Assembly: GCF_037031285.1 (NCBI RefSeq)
Contig: NZ_JAYEZO010000001.1
Coordinates: forward strand, 1 to 64,000
DNA: 64,000 nt
Source of the DNA: Halobellus sp. LT62
GTDB taxonomy: Archaea > Halobacteriota > Halobacteria > Halobacteriales > Haloferacaceae
Direction of reading: 5' to 3'
Shown here: one piece after another, positions 58,401 through 64,000 of the stretch
Layout of the letters: the number at the start of each line of letters is the position of its first letter
Position numbering within the stretch: position 1 is the stretch's first letter
Translations under genes and position numbers: made by a program
Notes under the pieces: generated by a model
Databases searched by the model: none
What the model was told of the DNA's origin: nothing
Seen by the model: only the letters and a program-made list of their open reading frames with translations

Positions 58401-58738
58401 AAGCCGAAATGATCAAAATTCAACTGTCCATATGTGGGGGCAGCATCGCTTCTTGAGAAAATATCAAACCTTCTATACCCAGCGTTTGCTACCAGTATAT
58501 TCGGATACTTTCCGGAACTCTCTTCCAATATTTCTGCGATTTCAGCCTTCCCTTCATCTTTCTCTATCGATACTAACAAGAATTCAGTTTCATCATTAAA
58601 ACGGAGTGAGATGCTGTTCTGGGGAGAATCCTCTTCGATCTCAAGTCCCCTCTTAACGAACGACTGCGAGATTGCCTCTAGAGAGTTCCACTCCAAGATA
58701 TCCGAGCGAGTGATTTGAGTTGGGGCCATTGTTACCAT
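55415..58738 (-). CDS. Eco57I-type N6-adenine methyltransferase / type IIG restriction-like enzyme
   Basis: A 1107-residue protein with SAM motif I HIVDPAVGSGSFVERGLDLL (about residue 388), catalytic motif IV VVVSNPPWLDLRE (about 605), and a C-terminal target-recognition-like region (GYSPYPIYGG-like EEYGSYPIYGGRNIYQF). The preceding helical part (DSRRHYAQRSLNRVIYLYLL) is typical of Eco57I/PglX enzymes. No PD-ExK nuclease motif is obvious at the N-terminus. It could be a DrmMI-like methylase, a PglX-like orphan or part of a separate two-gene system with the HEPN gene. Confidence 0.82.
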   Translation of the reverse strand: MVTMAPTQITRSDILEWNSLEAISQSFVKRGLEIEEDSPQNSISLRFNDETEFLLVSIEKDEGKAEIAEILEESSGKYPNILVANAGYRRFDIFSRSDAAPTYGQLNFDHFGFDMQEVAEEGTGSRTLIERLNRIEGYDGESLNRIYSDLDVVEEFTKEYQSVIEEFTSQISVPGTLDLDSRRHYAQRSLNRVIYLYLLQQMGVLDEKHLEDKHGQISYSGRNVFDEFYSPLFRGELPSDTTPSVEPFLDNFLFEKGPIEEEHPQIRPAASTKKVNELFENVLTFLDEWDWHIAREYNLRRTTWITPRVIGYALERYINKQGSGTYHTPERLAQFVVQESVEKNLLTKFNITINGEYDSIEQVFEEGTTEQIEYLYFDVLSDFHIVDPAVGSGSFVERGLDLLSDIYIECFDILESGDSSRTDELPDYQSNIDRILLAKEVATRRNLHGVDLNPVAKELTQFRLNLSLLSAVTDQEQLQSRSLQLQSELNFWRGNSLIGFVDPGEAVTEDFQTRLTTDHQNYANLRQSLADYREGVSTDSSQITRIESMLSELEGSVDQDFQNQLSEMVSQEFSDEDMQDTFHPFHWYLVFPDIIAGGGFDVVVSNPPWLDLRETISGSSTGTGGTTEIEHQQEYFHKSGSYQLQGNQSKNLSSLFIERAQAIVDDEGVVSMLIPDEIFSGTNHTTLRDYLLRNTKVDYAIGFENHGIFPDLHRQLRFGLLQFQSSEETGVIKTKFRQTTLDILDSPSDSLLEISPETIREYSPNRFSFPAVERENDLQSLRKIVQHRSLSDDLGWDIETFRGLNQAREAEYLFEKEEYGSYPIYGGRNIYQFVHDRTFFDLDGPSYWGVSEDEDKPSAKTRIRERELRELERRFADVIVDSPEVSFGDGTTLDQNEVPMPFDEYRIAYRDVASSHNERTVIASVIPPDVVCLNTLHTIHPYDWRRQEHQIGTTTPDSLFRSTYHPKELFCLLGFLNSIPFDYLIRTKVETHLSDYLIKESQVPRLTNNTPWFDLIWESAAQLNCYGDSFASLRDDLNITPLYDEAERRTTQAIIDASVFRAYGFKDSDIVRSVIDSFQMVRSPRVMDDRYMDEVLDQFEGLGRREL

Positions 58739-59002
58739 TTCGATGGTCTACTCTCTTGAACTTTCGGCGGTTCCGTGACGTGACTATCAAGGACAGTTCC
58801 AAACAATACCTTAGCCGGGATAATAGCCAAGTGAAAACTGCGATATCTTGAGCCGAAAATTTATGTATATCTACTGCAACTTAGATCTTGGTGAATCACA
58901 CGACAGCACTGACCCGCGTTCGTTCGTCGAACGGACTCACATCCGCGATGAGTACGTCGCTTATAAATGGGTCTACGCAGTCTGTTGACTCTACTCCGTT
59001 CA
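58739..59002. other. Non-coding right end of the element
   Basis: No gene seen. It contains the methyltransferase promoter area near 58770-58830 and AT-rich stretches (AAAATTTATGTATATC, 58856-58871) just inside the attachment site. Confidence 0.5.
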
Positions 59003-59025
59003 GAAATCGAACGGACCCGACGGGA
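59003..59025. repeat. attR: 23-bp direct repeat overlapping tRNA-Arg 3' end
   Basis: Identical to 36801-36823. Positions 59012-59025 are the last 14 nt of the tRNA gene, so integration restores an intact tRNA. Confidence 0.85.
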
Positions 59026-59084
59026 TTTGAACCCGCGACATCCTGGTCCGGAACCAGGGACTCTGTCCACTGAGCTACGGGCCC
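59012..59084 (-). tRNA. tRNA-Arg (anticodon CCG)
   Basis: Acceptor GGGCCCG pairs with CGGGTCC (one G-U), discriminator G at 59012. The anticodon stem CCTGG/CCAGG encloses TTCCGGA, giving anticodon CCG. T-arm GGGTTCAAATCCC. It is the integration target of the island. A TATA-like CGTTATACG lies at about 59110-59118 on the - strand. Confidence 0.95.
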
Positions 59085-59154
59085 TCGAACACGCGTAGAC
59101 CGGCCGATCGTATAACGATTGTGAACCGGCCGAAAAAGCCAAATACCGCTCGTC

Positions 59155-59742
59155 TCAGGGCGCTTCGCCGGTTTCGATTGTGAAGTCCGCGCGGGGGTAG
59201 GCGACGCAGGTCAGCGTGTAGCCCTCGTCGAGTTCGGTGTCGTCGAGCATCTGCTGGTTGTCGTGGACGACGTAGTCCTCGGCGTTGCCGCCGGAGGTGA
59301 TCTGCCCCGCACAGGAGACGCACTGGCCCTCACGGCAGGCGTACGGGAGGTCCCACCCGTGCTCTTCGCCCTGTTCGAGGACGGTCTCGTTGTTCGCGAG
59401 TTCGATCGTCTCGCCCTGCTTGACGAACTCGACGTCGAAGTACTCGATTTCGTCCTCGGGGATGTCGGCGGGACTCGAATCGTCGGCGTCGCCGCCCTCT
59501 TCGAGTTCGGCACCTTCCTCGCCGCCGGTGACCGCGCCCGCTGCGACGCCACCGCCACCGATGGAGCGGTTCATCGGTTCGGGGAAGTCCGTTTCCGGGA
59601 CGGTGCGTGCTCGGCGTTCGAGCACCTCTTGGGAGATATCACCGGTGGGTGCCCACCCGGTGCCGCGCGCGTAGTGCAGCGACACCGCGAGGAGCGTGAG
59701 GGCTACCCCGAGACCCAGCCCCACGAAGTTGATTTCGACCAT
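59155..59742 (-). CDS. Membrane-anchored 2Fe-2S ferredoxin
   Basis: A 195-residue protein with one N-terminal transmembrane segment (about residues 5-23), an acidic Gly-rich linker and a plant-type [2Fe-2S] domain. Cluster ligands are Cys136, Cys141, Cys144 and Cys179 (C-x4-C-x2-C...C). It should be an electron carrier tethered to the membrane, distinct from the abundant soluble haloarchaeal ferredoxin. Partner unknown. Confidence 0.88.
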   Translation of the reverse strand: MVEINFVGLGLGVALTLLAVSLHYARGTGWAPTGDISQEVLERRARTVPETDFPEPMNRSIGGGGVAAGAVTGGEEGAELEEGGDADDSSPADIPEDEIEYFDVEFVKQGETIELANNETVLEQGEEHGWDLPYACREGQCVSCAGQITSGGNAEDYVVHDNQQMLDDTELDEGYTLTCVAYPRADFTIETGEAP

Positions 59743-59950
59743 TATCGGCGGCTACGGAGTCGGGGGTTAAGGAAATTGTGATTGCCGCGGCCGTACTGCG
59801 TTACTCGTAGCGGTACGGTTACGGCCTGAAACGGGACGACTTCGGAAGCCCCCTTCCATTCCCACCCGTGTCCTCGGTCGGCCGTCGTCGGGGAGAGAGC
59901 CTCGTCGCACGTGGTCCGTCGCCGGTCGCCACGAGGCCGACAACGGCCGC

Positions 59951-60853
59951 CTACTCGTCGCGGCGTTCGACCTCGTGGCGACCGAAGCCATAGCGCAGGC
60001 GATTCGCGAGTCGGCGGCCGAAGCGCCCCCCCTCGGCGCGGCTGCCGAACCGCTCGGCGAGCGCCTGATAGATCAGCGGCACCGGGACCTCCTGTTCGAG
60101 CGCCTCTTGGACGGTCCACGTCCCCGTCGAGCCGCCGGCGACGTGATCGGCGACGTCGCCGAGTTCGTTGCCCTCCTCGGCGAAGGCCTCCTCGCAGAGT
60201 TCGAGCAGCCACGAGCGGATGACCGCGCCGTTGTTCCAGGTCCGCGCGACGGATTCGAGGTCGAGGTCGTAGCGGCCGTTCGCGAGCAACTCGAAGCCCT
60301 CGCCGTAGGCCTGCATCAGCGCGTACTCGACGCCGTTGTGGATCATCTTCACGTAGTGGCCCGAGCCGCTCGCTCCCATCCGGTCGTGACCCGCAGAGCC
60401 GGTCGCGACGGCGTCGAAGACGGGCGTCATCGCCTCGTAGGCCCACTTGGGGCCGCCGATCATCAACGAGAAGCCGAGTTCCGCGCCCGCGGGGCCGCCG
60501 GAGGTGCCGCAGTCGAGATAGGCGGCGTCGGTCGCGTTCGCGCGCCGCACGGAGGCCTCGAAGTGGGAGTTGCCGCCGTCGACGACGACGTCGTCGGGGC
60601 CGAGGTGCGGTTCGAGTTCGTCCATCGTCGCGTCGACCGCGTCGCCCGCGGGCACCATCAGCCAGATCCGTTTGTCGGCACCGAGTCGGTCTGTGAGGTC
60701 ATCGAGGTCCTCTGCGGGTGTCGCGCCCGCGTCGGCGGCGGTCGCGACGGCTTCCGCGTCGAGGTCGAACGCTACCACGTCGTGGCCCGCGTCCACCACG
60801 CGGTCGACGACGATCTGTCCCATCCGGCCGAGGCCGATGACGCCCAGTTGCAT
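59951..60853 (-). CDS. gnd: 6-phosphogluconate dehydrogenase, decarboxylating
   Basis: A 300-residue short-type Gnd enzyme of the oxidative pentose phosphate pathway: 6-phosphogluconate to ribulose 5-phosphate with NAD(P)+. NAD(P)-binding GVIGLGRMG at the N-terminus, substrate motif DCGTSGGPAGAELGFSLMIGG, and catalytic Lys-Asn in HYVKMIHNGVEYALMQ. It is shorter than the 470-residue bacterial/eukaryotic form, as usual for haloarchaea. About 200 nt of non-coding DNA lie to its left. Confidence 0.92.
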   Translation of the reverse strand: MQLGVIGLGRMGQIVVDRVVDAGHDVVAFDLDAEAVATAADAGATPAEDLDDLTDRLGADKRIWLMVPAGDAVDATMDELEPHLGPDDVVVDGGNSHFEASVRRANATDAAYLDCGTSGGPAGAELGFSLMIGGPKWAYEAMTPVFDAVATGSAGHDRMGASGSGHYVKMIHNGVEYALMQAYGEGFELLANGRYDLDLESVARTWNNGAVIRSWLLELCEEAFAEEGNELGDVADHVAGGSTGTWTVQEALEQEVPVPLIYQALAERFGSRAEGGRFGRRLANRLRYGFGRHEVERRDE

Positions 60854-60909
60854 ACCTCGAACTCCGCGGGCGAGGTGGTAGTGGTTGTGGTTTGTGGCAG
60901 CGAGAGGAA

Positions 60910-61824
60910 CTACAGCCGGTCGAGAAGCGCGTCCGCGAGCCGATCTCCGGAGCCGTCGTCGACGCGAAAGAACAGCTCCGGCTCGATGAGCTCGACTTCC
61001 AGCAGTCGGAAGTCGGCGGGATTTGCCACTTCACCCGCTGCCTGCCTGTTTTGTCCATCAGAAGCTGTGATCCCATCGACGCGGGCGTACAGCGGCACTG
61101 TCCCGCCGAGTTCTTTCGTCACCGCGTCGACGACCTCGTTCGCTTGGACCCGCAGCGACTTGCTCGGCGTCCCGGCGTCGACGCTCCCGCCGTGATCCTC
61201 CTGTACGCGGAAGTCACCGGGCTTGGGGCGTTTGAGAACGGAGTGACTGTACTCGCCGTCGAAGAAGACCAGCGACCACTCGCCCTCGCCGATCCCGTCG
61301 GCGAACGCTTGGACGAGCACGTCGCGGTCGGCGAGCAGCCCCTCGAACCACGCCTGCTCGTCGGCAGCGTCGTCGCGTGCGATCCGCTTCGTCCGGAACG
61401 CGCCCGCGCTCACCGCGGGTTTGACGACGGCTTCGCCCCACCCTCGGCTCTCGAAGATCGCTGCGAGTGAGATCTCTTCGCCGCGTTCGAGGTACGCTGT
61501 CGGCAGCGTGTCGACGCCGCGAGCTTCGAGATCTCGGAGGTAGAACTTGTGGCGATTCCACCGCAGCGTCTCGGGGGTGTTCAACACTGTCGTCTCGATC
61601 GTTTCGAGCCGGTCGATCCACGCGGCGAACGCCTCGGGATGACGGTAGTAGTCCCAGATCGATCTGACGAGGACCGCGTCGAAGTCGCCCCACGCGACCG
61701 ACTCGTCGGACCAGATCTCGACCGATGCGTTCACGCTCTGCTCGCGCAACGCGGCCAGAAACGAGGTGTCGTCGTCGACGAGGTCGGGCAGATCGGGGGC
61801 TGTCGCCAGGGCGATGGATGTCAC
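60910..61824 (-). CDS. ATP-grasp domain protein
   Basis: A 304-residue protein with an N-terminal pre-ATP-grasp region (WDYYRHPEAFAAWI) and ATP-grasp fold segments: KPAVSAGAFRTKR (ATP lysine), VLVQAFADGIGEGEWSLVFF and FRLLEVELIEPELFFR (Mg ligands Glu). It resembles glutathione synthetase/RimK-like ligases, so carboxylate-amine ligation of an unknown substrate is likely. I start it at GTG 61824 (VTSIALATAP); upstream in-frame codons lie in the divergent promoter region. Confidence 0.8.
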   Translation of the reverse strand: MTSIALATAPDLPDLVDDDTSFLAALREQSVNASVEIWSDESVAWGDFDAVLVRSIWDYYRHPEAFAAWIDRLETIETTVLNTPETLRWNRHKFYLRDLEARGVDTLPTAYLERGEEISLAAIFESRGWGEAVVKPAVSAGAFRTKRIARDDAADEQAWFEGLLADRDVLVQAFADGIGEGEWSLVFFDGEYSHSVLKRPKPGDFRVQEDHGGSVDAGTPSKSLRVQANEVVDAVTKELGGTVPLYARVDGITASDGQNRQAAGEVANPADFRLLEVELIEPELFFRVDDGSGDRLADALLDRL

Positions 61825-61885
61825 GCTCGGGGCTCGGCCGCGTCGGGCGATAAGCGTTTTTGACCGCGGTCGACGAGGGAGGCGT

Positions 61886-62980
61886 ATGGACAACCGCATC
61901 CGCGAGCACGCCGAGACGCTCGTCGACTGGAGCGCGCGCATCGAATCGGGCGACGACGTCGTCCTCAGCGTCGCCGAGGGCGCGCACGACCTTGCTGTCG
62001 CCGTGGCGGAGGCGCTCGGAGCGCGCGGCGCGAACGTCGTGACGACGTACGCCTCCGAGGAAGTTTCCCGCGCGTACCTCCGCGCACACGCGGGAGACTT
62101 CGAGACCTCTGAACACGAACTCGCGCTCTACGAGCGCGCCGATTCGGTGCTCATCCTCGGCGGCGGCCGCAACACGTTCGCGACCGCGGACGTCGACGGC
62201 GAGACCCGCCAAGCGGCCGCCCGCGCGAAGCAGCCGATCAGGGAGGCGCGGATGGCGACCGACTGGATGTCGACGGTCCATCCGACGCGTGCGCTCGCTC
62301 AACAGGCCGGGATGTCCTACGAGGCGTACCGGGACTTCGTCTACGAGGCGATTCTCCGCGACTGGGAGGCGCTCGCCGAGGAGATGGCGCAGCTGAAGCA
62401 GCTCCTCGACGACGGCAATGAGGTCCATCTCGTGAGCGAGCGCACCGACCTCCGGATGTCGATCGAGGGGCGGAACGCGATCAACTCCGCGGCGTCGGTC
62501 GCCTACGACTCGCACAACCTCCCGTCCGGAGAGGTGTTCACCGCGCCGTACGACACCGAGGGCGAGGTCGTCTTCGACGTCCCGATGACCATCTCCGGCG
62601 CACGCGTCCGTGACGTGTGGCTCCGGTTCGAGGACGGCCGCGTCGTCGACTTCAGCGCCGAGAGCGGCGAGAACACCATCGCCGACCTGCTCGACACCGA
62701 CGAGGGGGCGCCTCGGCTCGGAGAACTCGGGATCGGGATGAACCGCGGGATAGATCGGATAACCGACAACATCCTCTTCGACGAGAAGATGGGCGATACG
62801 GTCCATCTCGCGCTCGGGCGCGCGTACGACGCGTGTCTCCCCGAGGGCGAGTCGGGTAACGACTCGGCGGTCCACGTCGACCTCATCACCGACGTCAGCG
62901 AGAACTCGCGGCTCGAAATCGACGGCGAGGTCGTCCAGCGAAACGGCCGGTTTCGTTGGGAAGACGGGTTCGAGCCCTAA
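61886..62980 (+). CDS. M29-family aminopeptidase
   Basis: A 364-residue thermophilic-type (AmpS/AmpT) metallo-aminopeptidase. Likely metal ligands and catalytic residues lie in LPSGEVFTAP (Glu), LGELGIGMN (Glu), KMGDTVHLALG (His), the following Tyr, and VHVDLITD (His, Asp). It removes N-terminal residues from peptides in the cytosol. Divergent from the ATP-grasp gene with only 61 nt between starts, so promoters overlap. Confidence 0.9.
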   Translation: MDNRIREHAETLVDWSARIESGDDVVLSVAEGAHDLAVAVAEALGARGANVVTTYASEEVSRAYLRAHAGDFETSEHELALYERADSVLILGGGRNTFATADVDGETRQAAARAKQPIREARMATDWMSTVHPTRALAQQAGMSYEAYRDFVYEAILRDWEALAEEMAQLKQLLDDGNEVHLVSERTDLRMSIEGRNAINSAASVAYDSHNLPSGEVFTAPYDTEGEVVFDVPMTISGARVRDVWLRFEDGRVVDFSAESGENTIADLLDTDEGAPRLGELGIGMNRGIDRITDNILFDEKMGDTVHLALGRAYDACLPEGESGNDSAVHVDLITDVSENSRLEIDGEVVQRNGRFRWEDGFEP

Positions 62981-63106
62981 TCGGAGCGGAGATGGTATGC
63001 GGCGTTCCCAATCGGCTTCGATACCCCCCAATCGGCTCCTCTCGGTCGCGTTCGGGCGGGAGTCGCTTTCGACGTACTTTTTATCGACGGCCGTCTCCTC
63101 CCGTCT

Positions 63107-63703
63107 ATGGCTGAATTCAAGGTCGTCGTCTCCGACGGGACCGGACACACAGAGCAGTTCGAGGTCGACGGACAGGACGCGAACCGATTCATCGGGCGCG
63201 AGCTCGGCGACGAGGTCGACGGCGGTGCCGTCGGCCTCGACGGGCAGGCGCTGGAACTCACCGGCGGCTCCGACGAGGCGGGCCGTCCGATGCGCGCCGA
63301 CGTCGCCGGCGCGAACCTAAAGGAGCTCCTCCTCGAGGGCGGCGTGGGCTACAAGCCCTCGCGTGACGGCGAGCGCAAGCGGGTGACGGTCCGCGGCCGA
63401 CAGATAACCGACGCCACCGCGCAGGTCAACGCATCGCTCGTCGACGGCACGATCGCCGGCGACGACGAAGACGATGCGGTCGAAGAGGACGAAGCGGGCG
63501 AGGACGAGGCTGAGACGGATGCAGACGAAGCCGGCGAACCTGAAGCCGACGAGGAAGACGCCGAGGCGGACGACGACGAAGAAGCTGCCGACGCGGACGA
63601 CGATGAAGAAGCTGCCGACGCGGACGACGATGAAGAAGCTGCCGACGCGGACGACGATGAAGAAGCTGCCGACGCGGACGGCGACGAGGACGACGAAGAG
63701 TAA
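63107..63703 (+). CDS. rps6e: 30S ribosomal protein S6e with long acidic repeat tail
   Basis: A 198-residue protein. Residues 1-120 are canonical archaeal S6e ([59 protein letters not shown]). The remaining about 80 residues are acidic, with four tandem EEAADADDD units coded by 27-bp DNA repeats. Haloarchaeal S6e is usually near 130 residues, so the tail is exceptional. TATA-like TTTTTATC at about 63076-63084 suggests a leaderless message. Confidence 0.92.
   Translation: MAEFKVVVSDGTGHTEQFEVDGQDANRFIGRELGDEVDGGAVGLDGQALELTGGSDEAGRPMRADVAGANLKELLLEGGVGYKPSRDGERKRVTVRGRQITDATAQVNASLVDGTIAGDDEDDAVEEDEAGEDEAETDADEAGEPEADEEDAEADDDEEAADADDDEEAADADDDEEAADADDDEEAADADGDEDDEE
63578..63676 (+). repeat. 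27-bp tandem repeat in rps6e
   Basis: Units of 27 bp begin at 63578, 63605, 63632 and 63659 (last partial), each starting GAAGAAGCTGCCGACGCG. The units are essentially identical at the DNA level, indicating recent slippage expansion. Confidence 0.9.
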
Positions 63704-63709
63704 CCCTCC

Positions 63710-64000
63710 GTGTCCGAACGCATTCCGAGCGATCACGACTCCGTGCGGAGCCTCCGCGCGTCGCTCGCTCGGAGCGGCGGCACCAGACGACCCTGTCTTC
63801 GACTCCCCGACGATGTCGCCGTCGAGAAAGGCGACACCGTTCGCCTGTTGCTCGATGGCACGACGACGCACGCGCGGGTCTCTTCCGACGCGAACGGGCT
63901 GCTTCTCCGCGGGTCGTACGACAACCAGCGACTGGCCCGCGAACCCGGCGAGGGTGAGAACCGGCTCGTCGAGTGGTGTGAGACGCACGACCGCGGCCCG
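63710..64000 (+). CDS. Conserved haloarchaeal protein (DUF7112-like), truncated by window end
   Basis: GTG at 63710, 6 nt after the S6e stop, opens a frame running off the window (97 residues visible). It begins SERIPSDHDSVRSLRASLAR and contains PCLRLPDDVAVEKGDTVRLL. I associate this with DUF7112, a haloarchaeal family of unknown function, with modest certainty. It probably shares a transcript with rps6e. Confidence 0.65.
   Translation, partial: MSERIPSDHDSVRSLRASLARSGGTRRPCLRLPDDVAVEKGDTVRLLLDGTTTHARVSSDANGLLLRGSYDNQRLAREPGEGENRLVEWCETHDRGP

Larger units (their letters stand above)
36801..59025. mobile_element. 22.2-kb integrative element in tRNA-Arg(CCG), a defence island
   Basis: A 23-bp direct repeat (36801-36823 and 59003-59025) marks both ends; the right copy comprises the last 14 nt of the tRNA-Arg gene plus 9 nt downstream. 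The intact tRNA is at the right end with its 3' end facing inward, and a tyrosine recombinase gene starts 88 nt inside the left end. Contents are recombinases, a CopG-like regulator and restriction/defence genes. No replication or virion genes are recognisable, so it resembles an integrative genomic island or a satellite rather than a provirus. Confidence 0.85.

Noticed and set aside
55415-58738. BREX system (PglX)
   Set aside because: The methyltransferase resembles PglX in size, but no PglZ, BrxC, BrxB or BrxA is present in the window.
36801-59025. Provirus
   Set aside because: Despite integrase and att sites, no capsid, portal, terminase, packaging ATPase or replication protein is recognisable.
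58861-59142. 93-codon - strand ORF over tRNA-Arg
   Set aside because: It reads through the tRNA gene and attachment site; not a protein gene.
61214-63148. 644-codon - strand ORF across the aminopeptidase
   Set aside because: Antisense to a clear M29 aminopeptidase and partly to the ATP-grasp gene in another frame; Arg-rich composition is atypical for haloarchaeal proteins.
63578-63676. CRISPR-like tandem repeats in rps6e
   Set aside because: Contiguous 27-bp units without spacers, in frame within a ribosomal protein gene.

Overview
The window is haloarchaeal chromosome (class Halobacteria; genus not determinable from the sequence alone). Coding DNA is GC-rich with acidic proteins, promoters are archaeal TATA boxes about 26 nt upstream of leaderless starts, exported binding proteins carry Tat signals plus lipoboxes, and the genes include S6e, Orc1/Cdc6-like ATPase, archaeal-type phosphoglycolate phosphatase and archaeal NrdR-NrdA-NrdB. 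No CRISPR array or rRNA is present; two tRNAs are (Cys-GCA at 269-344, Arg-CCG at 59012-59084).

Layout. 1-9.8 kb: tRNA-Cys, a PAS histidine kinase, small hypothetical genes, a VOC-fold protein, a zinc alcohol dehydrogenase, an iron-box-controlled gene, and an nrdR-nrdA-nrdB operon whose NrdB has Phe in place of the radical Tyr. 9.9-15 kb: an iron/siderophore ABC importer (binding protein, permease, ATPase, and a small frame-disrupted ORF) behind a perfect TTTAGGC/GCCTAAA palindrome, then an MgtC/SapB-type membrane protein. 15-27.5 kb: phosphorus and glycerol scavenging, namely ugpB-A-E-C plus a glycerophosphodiesterase, phnD-C-E-E, and glpK transcriptionally coupled to an Orc-like AAA+ protein. 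27.6-36.7 kb: phosphoglycolate phosphatase, a zinc-ribbon membrane protein, gene debris of a family-2 glycosyltransferase, a 993-residue REC-PAS histidine kinase, a DUF6653 protein, and an ABC exporter bracketed by inverted copies of an 82-84 bp MITE.

36801-59025 is a 22.2-kb integrative element in the 3' end of tRNA-Arg(CCG), bounded by a 23-bp direct repeat. It carries two related tyrosine recombinases with an unusual Cys/His insert, a CopG-like regulator, a zinc-ribbon protein divergent from a DUF262/HNH (GmrSD-type) restriction protein, a 1.1-kb non-coding palindrome-rich region, a complete class 2 DISARM locus (drmMII, drmE, drmA, drmB, drmC), and, convergent to it, an Eco57I-type adenine methyltransferase translationally coupled to a HEPN-domain protein. 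The whole is a mobile defence island; the methyltransferase-HEPN pair is the part I cannot assign to a described system.

59.1-64 kb returns to core chromosome: membrane-anchored 2Fe-2S ferredoxin, 6-phosphogluconate dehydrogenase, an ATP-grasp protein divergent from an M29 aminopeptidase, ribosomal protein S6e with an unusually long repetitive acidic tail, and the start of a further conserved gene.

The most unusual non-coding signal is a 48-bp repeat inside both histidine kinase genes, 32 kb apart, whose two sequence variants differ by compensating base-pair changes in two hairpin stems.
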